A stretch of DNA of 64,000 nucleotides from Sphingosinicella microcystinivorans (GTDB lineage Bacteria; Pseudomonadota; Alphaproteobacteria; Sphingomonadales; Sphingomonadaceae), in the NCBI RefSeq assembly GCF_003634215.1, contig NZ_RBWX01000008.1, positions 496,001 through 560,000 of the forward strand, given 5' to 3'. Made by a program: the position numbers and the translations under genes. A model generated the notes under the pieces. It was not told the origin of the DNA. It did not search any database and saw only the letters and a list, made by a program, of their open reading frames with translations. Below, piece by piece: positions 37,895 to 46,874 of this stretch. Within the stretch, counting starts at the first letter, position 1; each line of letters begins with the position of its first letter.

Positions 37895-38488
37895 ATGGTA
37901 AAGCGTATCCGTTCAGCAACTCTGGCACTCGGCATCTGTCTTGCGGCAGCGCCGTCGGCCTACGCCGCAGCCGATCTCGGCGGCCCGCCCGTTCGTGCGA
38001 TGACATCAGAAGAGAGCACGGCCCATGCGATCTGGCTGCTGCGCGCGGGCCTGAACGTTTCCGCGTTGCAGTGCCAATTTTCGCCCTATCTGGCCACGGT
38101 GCGAAACTACAACGAGATGCTGAAACAGCATCAGCCCGAACTGTCCCGCGCCTATCAAACACTGGAGAAGCATTTCCGTCGTCTCGACGGGAAAGCCGGC
38201 CCCCGTGCCTTCGACAGCTTTACGACGCGCATTTACAACAGCTTCTCGGCGCTCGATGCGCAGCGTAGTTTCTGTTCGGCTGCGGGCGATATTGGTCGGG
38301 AAGCGCTGTCTTGGGGACCCGGCAGTTTAAGCGGTAAGGCCGTAACCGCTGTTCAGCGCCTGCGCGCCGCGCTTATCGCACCGCCCGATCCCTATCGGCA
38401 GGTTCAGCTCGGCTATGTCGTCCTGCCGCGTATTCCGGATCCGTGTATCGACAAGCGCGGAAAACCCATCAAGCGCTGTAACGTCTGA
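37895..38488 (+). CDS. Exported protein of unknown function with four cysteines
   Basis: I start the gene at the ATG at 37895 (MVKRIRSATLALGICLAAAPSAYAA), which gives a clean signal peptide with a cleavage site after SAYA. A TTG at 37874 would overlap the preceding stop. The mature part has about 170 residues and four cysteines (LQCQF, SFCSA, DPCID and RCNV) that could form two disulfides. No known domain is seen. It is directly behind the SCP2 gene. Confidence 0.7.
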   Translation: MVKRIRSATLALGICLAAAPSAYAAADLGGPPVRAMTSEESTAHAIWLLRAGLNVSALQCQFSPYLATVRNYNEMLKQHQPELSRAYQTLEKHFRRLDGKAGPRAFDSFTTRIYNSFSALDAQRSFCSAAGDIGREALSWGPGSLSGKAVTAVQRLRAALIAPPDPYRQVQLGYVVLPRIPDPCIDKRGKPIKRCNV

Positions 38489-38542
38489 CGGGATTGCGCG
38501 ACCGGTTTCGCCACGCATCTCAATCTCACATAGCCGACGCAT

Positions 38543-38575
38543 AAAAAAAGGGCCGCCTCTCAGAGGCGGCCCTTT
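38543..38575 (-). terminator. Intrinsic terminator of the OmpA-family gene
   Basis: GGGCCGCCTCT and AGAGGCGGCCC form a perfect 11-base-pair stem, extended by the AAA/TTT flank. On the minus strand it is followed by seven T. It lies 45 bases past the OmpA stop and also behind the plus-strand unknown gene, so it may serve both. Confidence 0.88.
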
Positions 38576-38619
38576 CCGGTTGCGGGGCGCCGTTGAAGGC
38601 GCCCCGTGTTCCGTCGAGC

Positions 38620-39744
38620 TTACATCGAAGCTCCGCCGAAGTTGATTTCCACGCGGCGGTTCTGCGGTTCACGCACACCGTCGGCAGTTTCAACAAGCAG
38701 GCGGGTTTCGCCGAAGGCTTCGGACGCGATCGCCGTTTCCGGCACACCCTGACCAACGAGGTACTTGCGAACCGAGTCAGCACGGCGCTGCGACAGACCG
38801 ACGTTGTAGTCGGCCGGACCCGCGGCGTCGGCGTGACCCGCAAGCGTAACGCTGGCCTGGCCCGTTTCCTTGTACGACTGCGCGGCGCGGTTGAGGATGT
38901 CCGCTGCATCCGCCGTGATGTCCGACTTGTCGAAGTCGAAGAACACGATGAACGGTCCCGGCGTCGGAGGCGGCGGCGGGGGCGGCGGGGGCGGCGGGGG
39001 CGGCGGGGGAGCCGGTTCCGCAACCGGAGGCGGCGGAGGCGGCGGCGCTTCCGCACCGAAGTTGAAGATCACGCTCGCGAGCAGCGAGTGGCTGCGGAAG
39101 CGACCGTCATAGCCCGATCCCTCCACGCCGACGAGATCCACCGACGGCGCGTTGAAGAAGCGGTACTTCAGGCCCAGATCGACATTGTCGCTGATCGCCT
39201 TGCGGACGCCGGCGATCACCTGCCAGGCAAAGCCCGTATCGCTGTCATCAGCGAAATCCGTGCCCAAGTCGGTGACCTGATAGATGTCCGCCTTGACGCG
39301 CGCGATACCGACACCGCCGCCGACGTAGCCATTCCAGCCAGAGTCGTCGCCGAAGTCAAACAGGCCGTTCAGCATGAAGCTGAGCGCGCTCGTGGTGCCA
39401 CCGGCATCCGGGAACGTTCCCGAGGCGGTCGCGCCGCTACCCGGAACCGCATAACCGGCCAGGGTCACTTTATCGAGCGAAGCCTTCTTGTAACCAAGCT
39501 CGAATTCGGTGCGGAAACCACCGAAGTCGTATCCAACGATGCCATCGACGTCATAGCCCATCTTGTGCTTGACGCTGACACCATTGCTCGTTTCGACACC
39601 CTGCGGGCTGGTCACGTCGAAATCGATATTCTCGATGAGCAGCGCACCGCCCTCGATACCTGCATACCAGGCCTTGTCGCGCGCGAGCGCCGGGCCCGCA
39701 AGAGCGGTGCCGGCCAGCGCCATGACTACGGCGAGTCTACGCAT
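38620..39744 (-). CDS. OmpA family outer membrane protein with proline-rich linker
   Basis: The 374-residue protein starts at the ATG complementary to 39742-39744 with GAGAAAGGGG ahead. It has a signal peptide (MRRLAVVMALAGTALAGPALA), an eight-stranded outer-membrane barrel (about 22-225), a linker with one run of seven and one of 15 prolines, and a C-terminal OmpA peptidoglycan-binding domain. That domain contains VFFDFDKSDIT, GHADAAGPADYNVGLSQRRADSVRKYL and PQNRRVEI. It ties the outer membrane to the cell wall. The open frame upstream of the ATG is not used. Confidence 0.95.
   Translation of the reverse strand: MRRLAVVMALAGTALAGPALARDKAWYAGIEGGALLIENIDFDVTSPQGVETSNGVSVKHKMGYDVDGIVGYDFGGFRTEFELGYKKASLDKVTLAGYAVPGSGATASGTFPDAGGTTSALSFMLNGLFDFGDDSGWNGYVGGGVGIARVKADIYQVTDLGTDFADDSDTGFAWQVIAGVRKAISDNVDLGLKYRFFNAPSVDLVGVEGSGYDGRFRSHSLLASVIFNFGAEAPPPPPPPVAEPAPPPPPPPPPPPPPPPTPGPFIVFFDFDKSDITADAADILNRAAQSYKETGQASVTLAGHADAAGPADYNVGLSQRRADSVRKYLVGQGVPETAIASEAFGETRLLVETADGVREPQNRRVEINFGGASM
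38960..39048. repeat. GC-rich repeat coding the poly-proline linker of the OmpA protein
   Basis: On the plus strand GGCGGC and GGGGGC units repeat in two blocks, separated by a short AEPA-coding interval. They encode the 15- and 7-proline runs on the minus strand. Such tracts can slip during replication and vary in length between strains. Confidence 0.7.
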
Positions 39745-39891
39745 TGAAATCCCCTTTCTCAGTCTCCACGAACTTCCATGGAAGTCGCCTGAACGATCTA
39801 TATCACGGAAGTTTCCCGCGCAATCGAATATAACCCCGAAATGTTGCATAAATACCGCACCTTGCGGCGGAATTCAGCGTTTCCCGTGGGG

Positions 39892-40383
39892 TCATGACGT
39901 CAACAGACCCTGTTCGCGAAGATAAGTCAGCAGGGTTGCCAACGTGGCCCGTGCCTCGATGTCGATCACGCTTCCGCCTTCGGGCATATCGATCGCGATC
40001 GGGGATTCGGTCAGCATCACGGCGCCGCCGATTCTGAGCCCTGCAACCGGCAGTGCAGCGTTCCAGGCATCACCGTCGAACACCGCGACGATCCCTTCGT
40101 CAGCGATCCAGCAAAGCATCCCCTCCGCCGCCGCCGCGAGCGTCCACGCGCCCTCCCAGTGCGCGAGAGCGCCGGTGTGCCCGGCCCATGCGCCAGAAGC
40201 GCCTTCACCCACGATCCACAGCGCGCCGGGTGCCGGCAATTCGGGTGGTTCGGAAAGCGCGCGGCTTGCTACGCACAAATGCACAAGGCGGTCGAGGCCG
40301 TGAATCGCGGCGTTGTGCGTGAGTTCCTTTTGGGCCTGCCCGGTGGCGATGAGCGGCAAACCAAGGCGTGCAGTGGCGGTCAT
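39892..40383 (-). CDS. DUF2793 domain-containing protein
   Basis: The 163-residue protein starts MTATARLGLPLIATGQAQKELTHNAAIHGLD, the DUF2793 signature, and has repeated Ala- and Gly-rich beta stretches such as GALWIVGEGASGAWAGHTGALAHWEGAW. The family is found at the tail end of alphaproteobacterial GTA and prophage clusters, and may be a fibre or receptor-binding part. It is the last gene of the cluster, nine bases after the gp15-like gene. Confidence 0.88.
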   Translation of the reverse strand: MTATARLGLPLIATGQAQKELTHNAAIHGLDRLVHLCVASRALSEPPELPAPGALWIVGEGASGAWAGHTGALAHWEGAWTLAAAAEGMLCWIADEGIVAVFDGDAWNAALPVAGLRIGGAVMLTESPIAIDMPEGGSVIDIEARATLATLLTYLREQGLLTS

Positions 40384-40392
40384 CGGTTGTTC

Positions 40393-42591
40393 CTATCGGT
40401 TGAGGATGAAATCGGCGGCAAAAGGCGCGCCCCCGCCCACGGTCGCGCTCAGCTGTCGGACCTCGAAATGAACAGCGCCTGGAAGTCCACCGAACGCCGC
40501 CGTCTGCGCGCTCGCGGTCAGGGTCCACATCCCTTCGCCCACTTCATCGTCTACAGAGGTCGCGCCGACACGGCAGCGGACGGCATAGCGCTCGTATTCC
40601 TCGCCAAGCGGCGCATCTACGCCATCGACCCAGCCGAATCCTGTCCGACTCCGCCTGGTCCACGAGAATATGATCGCGCCGTCCGCCAGCACATGCGCCG
40701 CTCCATGCACGGGTGACAGCGGCTGCAATGCACGTCCCGTTACCCGGTGCACGACATGCGGACTGTCCGAAGCACTCGTGTTTGGCGGCACGACGCGCAC
40801 GGCGACATCCGTGCTGATCGCGTCGACGGAAAGATCTATTGGAAACAGCGCGGCCGTTTCGAGCAACACGAAGCGTTCGCCTGCCGCATGCCCGGCCATC
40901 GCCGCCTCGCTCGCTTTCCGGCCACGCAGCAGGCCCGAAAGCCGAAAGCGGCGCGGCGCGGTGGGAACCGCACTGCGAAACTGGATCAGTTCATCCCCGA
41001 CAAGCGCCAAGTTCGCACCTGCCAGCACAGAGAGCGCCGGACGACTTTCAAGCCACATCGTGTCGGATATCAGTTCCACGTCCAGCGCAGAAGTTTCGTC
41101 CCAGCGCGTCGGGTCCGTGGCGGGAAGTGCCGCCAGCGCCATGCCCATCGGCACGCCGCCACTCGCCATGCCGACGCTCGACCAGCTTGCACCGGCATCC
41201 CCGCTCAGCCAGATTTCGCCGCGACGCCAACCGCTCCCCGATCCTGCCGCGGCGATCCAAAGGCGCGGCACGCTCGGCATCTCGCCCGCGATGGGCGGCA
41301 GTTCGAAGGCGTGGAATTGCGTCTCTCCCTGCGGCGCATCGATGGTCGTTTCCGCGCGGCCGCCGTCGGCCGCCGGGTCCAAGCCTACGCCTGCATCCAC
41401 CGGCTCCGCCTCGATGGCGACCGTCATCGTTTCCAAAACCGTCCGGCGAATTTCCCAGCGCCGACCGTCGCGGCCGGAAAGCCGGTCACCAGGCTGCAGC
41501 GCAAGCGCCCGGTAGCCGAGCCGGAAAGCCGCGGTCTCACGCCGTGTCCACAAACGTTGCAGCACACTTTGTGCCGCACGTTTCGCAGCACCGGCTGAAA
41601 GCGCGACCGGCAGCGCGCTATGATCTTCGCGTCCGCGCGCGCCCGGCCGAAATGCGCGCTGCGTCCCCGCCTGATAATCGCGCGCAATGTCGAGGTAGCC
41701 AAAGGTCACCAATGCCGGCGCATCCCCGCTGCGGCGTGCAATCGAATGGCGGCTCTCACCCTCGACCAGCCCGTCGTCGTCGAGAACGATACCGGTCTCG
41801 GCGCTGTCGTCATGAAGCCGTATCCGCTTGCCGCCGAGCGCCCGCACGTCGCCGAGTTCGCCAAGCGATGCGATCCACGTCGAAAGCGGCGCGTTGGTTG
41901 CAGCGGCGAAGCCCGGCAGAGACTCCGAAAGGCCGCCGGTGGAGATTCGCACACCGGCGGCCTCCGCAAGATCGCCGAGGATCGCGCCGACCGTTGGCGG
42001 CGCGGCATCGGATATGACCTCGAATGACAGGTTCGGAATGCGGTTCGCGAAATCGCCGAGCTGCAGGTCTTCAAACACGGCATAAGCAAGGCCGCGATAA
42101 GCGGGCGCATTCGCCCCCCCTTCTGCAGCGGCGATCAGCGGATCAGGCGCCTGGGTCTCGCTGCCCGTATAGATGCGCACGGTCCCTTCCGCCGTCATCT
42201 CGCCGGCTGCACCGCGCAGCAGCTTGCCGTCGGCCCATATGCGTCCGACCCCCACGATCGGCCGCGCCGAAATCGCCACCGCGAAGGATGCGGAATAGCT
42301 GTATGTCGTTGTGCGGCCGCCCGAGCGCTTGCCGCCGCCTGAACGGTGCGCCGTTTCCTTGAGGCCCCGACTCCAGATCACGTTCCCCGCCGCACGGGTT
42401 GTGCCGTAAAGCCGTGGATGCGGCACCCCATAGGCCGAGCTTTGTACGGTGAGATCGTCGAGGCGGGGGCCCGTGCGCCCCTTCGGCGCGAACAGCATCT
42501 GATCGATGGCGTTCCCCGCGACCGCGCCGATGGCAGCGCCGATGGGTCCGCCGACGATTGCGCCGACGGTGGTCAGAACAAGTGTCGCCAT
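40393..42591 (-). CDS. GTA baseplate protein, gp15-like but without the barrel domain
   Basis: The 732-residue protein starts at the ATG complementary to 42589-42591 (MATLVLTTVGAIVGGPIGAA), followed by a glycine-rich hydrophobic stretch near 10-30 and phage tail tip features such as YGTTRAAGNVIWSRGLKETAH and NRIPNLSFEVI. RcGTA gp15 is about 1,300 residues long and carries a sugar-hydrolase-like barrel ahead of this tail-tip part. Here that barrel is missing. The remaining part fits the conserved tail-protein domain. It probably caps the tail and contacts the cell surface. Confidence 0.85.
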   Translation of the reverse strand: MATLVLTTVGAIVGGPIGAAIGAVAGNAIDQMLFAPKGRTGPRLDDLTVQSSAYGVPHPRLYGTTRAAGNVIWSRGLKETAHRSGGGKRSGGRTTTYSYSASFAVAISARPIVGVGRIWADGKLLRGAAGEMTAEGTVRIYTGSETQAPDPLIAAAEGGANAPAYRGLAYAVFEDLQLGDFANRIPNLSFEVISDAAPPTVGAILGDLAEAAGVRISTGGLSESLPGFAAATNAPLSTWIASLGELGDVRALGGKRIRLHDDSAETGIVLDDDGLVEGESRHSIARRSGDAPALVTFGYLDIARDYQAGTQRAFRPGARGREDHSALPVALSAGAAKRAAQSVLQRLWTRRETAAFRLGYRALALQPGDRLSGRDGRRWEIRRTVLETMTVAIEAEPVDAGVGLDPAADGGRAETTIDAPQGETQFHAFELPPIAGEMPSVPRLWIAAAGSGSGWRRGEIWLSGDAGASWSSVGMASGGVPMGMALAALPATDPTRWDETSALDVELISDTMWLESRPALSVLAGANLALVGDELIQFRSAVPTAPRRFRLSGLLRGRKASEAAMAGHAAGERFVLLETAALFPIDLSVDAISTDVAVRVVPPNTSASDSPHVVHRVTGRALQPLSPVHGAAHVLADGAIIFSWTRRSRTGFGWVDGVDAPLGEEYERYAVRCRVGATSVDDEVGEGMWTLTASAQTAAFGGLPGAVHFEVRQLSATVGGGAPFAADFILNR

Positions 42592-42595
42592 GGTC

Positions 42596-43009
42596 TCAAA
42601 TCTCCGGAAAACGCCAGGCGGTGCGCGCCCATTCCGGTGGGAGGGGAGCGTCGACGACACGCCCAAGGCCGAAATGGGCATGAACAAACGTATCGCCGCA
42701 GCAAACGGCGAGATGGCGCTGCGCAGCCGACACCGCGATCAACGCCAGATCGCCCGCGAGCGGTTCGCCCGTTCGCAGCATACATCCGGCCGCCGCCAGC
42801 CCGGCCGCCAACCGATCGCGATTGTCGGCGGCAAGGCAATAGTCCTGCGGCGTACAAAACGAGAGCCCCGCGCCCTTCGCCGCCGCGATGGCGACACCGA
42901 CGCAGTCGAGGGCAAGGCCCGGCACGCGCCCCTGCACGCGGCAGGGCGTGCCCACACAGGCCCGCGCCGCGCGCACGATGTCGGCGTGGCGCGAATGCCT
43001 GTCCGTCAC
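42596..43009 (-). CDS. NlpC/P60 family cell-wall peptidase (GTA gp14-like)
   Basis: The 137-residue protein has the NlpC/P60 catalytic cysteine C36 in LALDCVGVA and the histidine H99 in QRHLAVCCG; GDTFVHAHFGLGRVV completes the core. GTA gp14 is thought to cut peptidoglycan during DNA entry. It overlaps the DUF2163 gene by four bases. The family is short, and this copy has the normal length. Confidence 0.9.
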   Translation of the reverse strand: MTDRHSRHADIVRAARACVGTPCRVQGRVPGLALDCVGVAIAAAKGAGLSFCTPQDYCLAADNRDRLAAGLAAAGCMLRTGEPLAGDLALIAVSAAQRHLAVCCGDTFVHAHFGLGRVVDAPLPPEWARTAWRFPEI

Positions 43010-43839
43010 AGGCTTGGATAGCGGATTACGGAATCGGTGCCGGGCACATGAGGCTCTCCGCGAAAATTGTCCTTGTTCTGAAAGCGGTCCCGGCAGGTCG
43101 AAAAGCGGCGGTCACAGCCCTCGCGCAGCTCCACGAGTTCGCCCGGCGCCAGCCGCGCGGCAACCGCCTCGCGCAGATCAACGGATACGCCATCCGAAGC
43201 GACGATTTCGAAATCCAGCCCCGCGAGCGCGCCGGCGAGCGGCCGAAGCCGTCCATAGGCAAGCGCACTGCTCGGCAGCGCGCAATCGGTCTCGATGCGC
43301 GCCGCGCCCGTCACCGCCGTCACGCACGCGATATGCGTCAGCGGCGCCAGCGCCACGCGGCAGCGCGCATCGCCCAGCCGCGCGCGGCATTCCGGCGTGC
43401 AGAGCGCGATCGGCGTACGATCGAGGTCCGCGTGCGCACTTTTCAGTTCCGCTTCGAAGCGGTCATCGCGGCGCACGATGTCGCCGATCTCGCCACTCGC
43501 CAGCAGTATTGAAGCCGTTGGCGCGCTCCAGTCGACAAGCGATAGCGTCGCACAGGCACGGTCGTAGCGGCCCGTCGCGATATCGTCGGCGCGGATGCGA
43601 CCGCTGCCGAGCGCGCCCGACACCTCCATGCCGCCGCCCTCGATTGAATCGGCGTGGGCGACCGCCGAAGGCACCATGCCGGGCACGGGCGAGCAGGCCA
43701 TGCCGTCCACGACGAGTGGGCGGTCGTGCGACGTGAAACCAAGCGCCGCGCCGTCCGCGCGCTCGATTCGCCAGCAGAAGGCAAGGCTCGTCGTTTCCTC
43801 TTCAAGCGCGGCGGCAAGCGTTTCCGGGATAGCGCGCAT
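43006..43839 (-). CDS. DUF2163 domain-containing protein (GTA gp13 hub)
   Basis: The 277-residue protein has the DUF2163 pattern: LAFCWRIERADGAALGFTSHDR near the start, then repeated acidic loops, the Cys-bearing CTPECRARLGDARCRV, and CDRRFSTCRDRFQNKDNFRGEPHVPG at the end. The cysteine motifs resemble the 4Fe-4S-binding site reported for RcGTA gp13, which forms the tail hub. It sits between the DUF2460 tail protein and gp14, the canonical order. Confidence 0.92.
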   Translation of the reverse strand: MRAIPETLAAALEEETTSLAFCWRIERADGAALGFTSHDRPLVVDGMACSPVPGMVPSAVAHADSIEGGGMEVSGALGSGRIRADDIATGRYDRACATLSLVDWSAPTASILLASGEIGDIVRRDDRFEAELKSAHADLDRTPIALCTPECRARLGDARCRVALAPLTHIACVTAVTGAARIETDCALPSSALAYGRLRPLAGALAGLDFEIVASDGVSVDLREAVAARLAPGELVELREGCDRRFSTCRDRFQNKDNFRGEPHVPGTDSVIRYPSL

Positions 43840-46139
43840 CAGGCCTCGCGCACTTCGATGATGGGAGCAGAGGGCATCTCGCCCGCGCGCCAGCCCTGCA
43901 GAGAGGCTTCGATACTGTCCTCGGCGAAGCGCACGGGCACGTCGAACAGGAAGCCCGCCGTCACCGCCGCGGCAGGCGCGGTATCGAATGTCACCGATCC
44001 CCCTTCGAGCGACCAGCCGTCCGTCAACTCCGTGCCCGCAACCGCCACACGCACGCTGCCGGCATCGGGCCGCGTTATGTGCCGCGTTTCGCCTTCGCCA
44101 TAGCGCTTCACCAACGGAAACACCGTCCGCACGCCGTCACCCGCGCCCAACATCTGATCGAGCGGCGAGGGGGCGCCCGTCATACCGTTCGAGCTGAAAT
44201 CGAAGGGATCGCGAAACCGGAACGCGAACGCCCGCCCGCGCCGCGCGCGGAAGAAGGCGATCAGCGTCGCAAGATCCTCCTCCGAGCGCACGCCCGGCCC
44301 GGCGTCGTAGCGCAGCCGCGCCTGTGCCCAGTCGCTGTTCCTCTGCTCGTATCCCGAAACGCTGGTCACGACCTGCGTCGAAAACAGCGGACCGCCGCTG
44401 GCGCCTTCCGCAAGCGCCAGCGGAAACGCCACGTCATGAAAGCCCAAGGGCGCATCCTCCTCGATCTCGAAAAACGTGAATCCGTCGCGCATAACCTGCG
44501 GAAAGGCCCACACGAAGGTTTCGGCGACCCGGCTCAGCGCATCTTCCGCAGCCTCCGCGATCGGCTGCCAAAGGTGCCCTTCCGCACCGTTCAGCACGAA
44601 GCCCGCGAAATAATGCTGCTCGGCAGACGCATAGCCGAGCGCATCCGAAACCGCCGCCCGCGCCCGCCGCATCCCGCCCGCGTTGCCGTCGGTGACGAAG
44701 TCGTAGTCCTCCAGCTGCAGCACATCGAACGCCGGATACGCCCACGCCGCGGGCATGTTCACCGCCGCGAGCCACGCAGCCTCGGGCCTCAGCACCTGCG
44801 GCGCATAGAACAGCAGCGCCACCTTTATGCCCGGCGCCGCGCCCTTCACTGCATCGCGCAGCGCCAGCGTCGAAGCCCCCAGCTTCCCGCCCAGCCATGC
44901 ATGATACGCCGTCTGCGCCGTGGTCGGTGTTTCGGAAACGTCCGCCATCGCGGGCGGCGCAGCAAGGCCCGTCTCCGCCGTGTAAGCCGCCGTCGCCGCC
45001 GCGTCGTGGAAACAGGGCGTGCGATCCACCCCGAATCCCGTCCACCACCACGGCTCCCCGATCTGGAACCAGGGCGCCCCGAACCCTGCGAACGCCTCGC
45101 CCACACTCCGTAGCCAAACCATCGCATCGTCGTTCGCGGGCGAAAGCAGAGTCGAGGGTGGGTCCCAGCCCGTGAGCGCAGGCGACCCGTTGCCTGCGCG
45201 CTGCTTCCACTCCTCGGGCGCGTGCGCGTCAAACAGTTCGTAGCTCAGCGACAGGACGACCTGATACCCGAGCGCCCCGGCGCGCGCGCAGAAATCCTGG
45301 TGCCAAACCCGGCAGGGCGCGTTCAGCGGATCCCCCTCCGCAACAACGAACCGCACGCCGTCCCAGCCGAGCCGGAAATAATGGCTCATCCCCACATAGT
45401 GGTTGAACCACGCCCGGTAGCCGAGCTTCAGCGCGTTCCCCACCACGCGCTCCGGCGTCAGATTATAACTGTCGTCGTACCCTCCCGCCATGCGCAGGCG
45501 GTGCGGGGGCAGGCAGGCGTCGCCGATCTCCAGCACCGAGGATGGCCCGTCGCAGCGCATGCCCTCGATCCGGACCGTTGCCACGCCAGGCACGGCGAGC
45601 GGCACGTCCTCCCGCGTATATCCGCCCGGCACCACCGAGATGAACATCCGGTCGATATCGCCTGCCCACACCGGGTCCGCCTCGCCCGGGAGCAGGAAGC
45701 CGCCGTCCATCGCATCGAAGTCGAGCGTGATCACCGCATCGTCCGGCTCGCCCTCGGCATAGTTCCACAGCCGCACGTACCAGCTCTTCGGTACGCCCGC
45801 GGCATCGCGCCCCTCGATCGTAAGCGTCGGCCCGTCGAGTTCATGGAGCTTCCGGCAGTCGCCTTCCGATCGCCACCGGAAGGAAAGCTGCGTCCCCCGA
45901 TAGTCCCGCCGCGTCTCATAGGCGATCAGCGGATGGTCCCAGCGGTCGGCGCTTTCCCAGATCAGCCCGACGAGATCGTTCGCGTTATAGAACGCCGCGT
46001 CGATCCGCAGCGCGTCGGACGCCGTCGTCACCACGCTTCCCATCGCGGGCCGCGCGAAATCGACCGTCCAGTAGCGCGCGTCGAAGCGCTTCATCCAATC
46101 CCGCCGTATGCCGTCGCCCGGCTTCGCCAGCCAGTGCAT
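43839..46139 (-). CDS. DUF2460 tail protein fused to an N-terminal barrel-like region (GTA gp12-like)
   Basis: The 766-residue protein ends in a DUF2460 domain (from about 564), with SGYEQRNSDWAQARLRYD and RAFAFRFRDPFDF, the family core of distal tail protein gp12. Ahead of it lies a beta-rich N-terminal region (about 1-220) and a region (about 235-555) that resembles a glycoside-hydrolase-type TIM barrel: AWFNHYVGMSHYFRLGWDG, LSYELFDAHAPEEWKQ, FQIGEPWWWTGFG and FDVLQLEDYDFV. Standard gp12 is about 200 residues. The barrel seems to be the one missing from gp15. Some databases name such fusions non-contractile tail sheath proteins; I am unsure of that label. Confidence 0.85.
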   Translation of the reverse strand: MHWLAKPGDGIRRDWMKRFDARYWTVDFARPAMGSVVTTASDALRIDAAFYNANDLVGLIWESADRWDHPLIAYETRRDYRGTQLSFRWRSEGDCRKLHELDGPTLTIEGRDAAGVPKSWYVRLWNYAEGEPDDAVITLDFDAMDGGFLLPGEADPVWAGDIDRMFISVVPGGYTREDVPLAVPGVATVRIEGMRCDGPSSVLEIGDACLPPHRLRMAGGYDDSYNLTPERVVGNALKLGYRAWFNHYVGMSHYFRLGWDGVRFVVAEGDPLNAPCRVWHQDFCARAGALGYQVVLSLSYELFDAHAPEEWKQRAGNGSPALTGWDPPSTLLSPANDDAMVWLRSVGEAFAGFGAPWFQIGEPWWWTGFGVDRTPCFHDAAATAAYTAETGLAAPPAMADVSETPTTAQTAYHAWLGGKLGASTLALRDAVKGAAPGIKVALLFYAPQVLRPEAAWLAAVNMPAAWAYPAFDVLQLEDYDFVTDGNAGGMRRARAAVSDALGYASAEQHYFAGFVLNGAEGHLWQPIAEAAEDALSRVAETFVWAFPQVMRDGFTFFEIEEDAPLGFHDVAFPLALAEGASGGPLFSTQVVTSVSGYEQRNSDWAQARLRYDAGPGVRSEEDLATLIAFFRARRGRAFAFRFRDPFDFSSNGMTGAPSPLDQMLGAGDGVRTVFPLVKRYGEGETRHITRPDAGSVRVAVAGTELTDGWSLEGGSVTFDTAPAAAVTAGFLFDVPVRFAEDSIEASLQGWRAGEMPSAPIIEVREA

Positions 46140-46702
46140 CAGCGCCCCTCGGCGCGCAGCAGCGCCTGCCGCACCGCGCGCGCCACTTGTCGGCCGCTCT
46201 TTGCCATGAAGGCGGGCGAAGCGTCGGCGGGCGCATTCACCCTCACGTTGATCGTGGCCCCGCCGCGCGCGGCGCCCGTCTCGATGCGTCCGCTGGCGGT
46301 CGGCACGAACACCTCCGGACCCCGCTCGCCAACGAGGTAGGCCTGCCCCGGCGAGACCGGGCCTCCCGTCGCGCGCCCCGGCAAGCCGAAGGCGGTCATC
46401 GCGGCGCTCGCCAGCGTCCCGAAAATACCGCTCGAACCCCCGCCCCCCGCGCCGAAGTTCATCTTCAGCGTCGAGGCTGCGATCTCGTTCATCACCGAAA
46501 GCACGCTGCGCTTCAGGTCCTCGAACCCGAACTTGCCCGTCCTGATGAAGCGATTAAGCGCGCTTTCCATCGCGCTCCCCGCCCGGTCCATGCCCGCCTG
46601 CAGCGGTCCATCCAGTTGCCGCGACATCGTATCGACATCGCGCGCAAAGCCCTGCGTATCCGCGCGCACCTTCAGCACGAGCGTTTCGATTTCATCATCC
46701 AT
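46139..46702 (-). CDS. Short tail tape measure protein (GTA gp11-like)
   Basis: The 187-residue protein (MDDEIETLVLKVRADTQGFARDVDTM) has a helical N-terminus and a Gly-rich middle (NFGAGGGGSSGIFGTLAS). PVSPGQAYLVGERGPEVFVPTASGRI follows, a common tail-tape end. It is far shorter than phage tape measures, as in RcGTA, in line with a short tail. It starts inside the end of the chaperone gene and ends at the first base of the next start. Confidence 0.88.
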   Translation of the reverse strand: MDDEIETLVLKVRADTQGFARDVDTMSRQLDGPLQAGMDRAGSAMESALNRFIRTGKFGFEDLKRSVLSVMNEIAASTLKMNFGAGGGGSSGIFGTLASAAMTAFGLPGRATGGPVSPGQAYLVGERGPEVFVPTASGRIETGAARGGATINVRVNAPADASPAFMAKSGRQVARAVRQALLRAEGR

Positions 46703-46874
46703 CGTCGCGTTCCATCAATTGCCGCAGTTCCGCAGCGCCCAGCGCCTCGCCCTCAGGCGCCGGCCCCAGCGCGTTCAGCAGATCGGCGGGCGTCGCCGCC
46801 CAGAAATCATCGGGCCGCCACCCCAGCCGCGCCGCGAGCCCCGCCGCCCGCCGCGCACAGTCGGAAAAGCTCAT
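46695..46874 (-). CDS. Phage tail assembly chaperone, small
   Basis: A 59-residue frame starts at the ATG complementary to 46872-46874 (MSFSDCARRAAGLAARLGWR) and reads through FWAATPADLLNALGP to a TGA at 46695. It overlaps GTA-gp10 by four bases and the tape measure start by eight. The WRPDDFW element and length fit the TAC_6-like chaperone seen between gp10 and gp11. The reading frame and its overlaps are direct evidence; the name is by family pattern. Confidence 0.85.
   Translation of the reverse strand: MSFSDCARRAAGLAARLGWRPDDFWAATPADLLNALGPAPEGEALGAAELRQLMERDDG

Noticed and set aside
38960-39048. CRISPR or satellite array
   Set aside because: The repeat is a coding poly-proline tract of short units without spacers.
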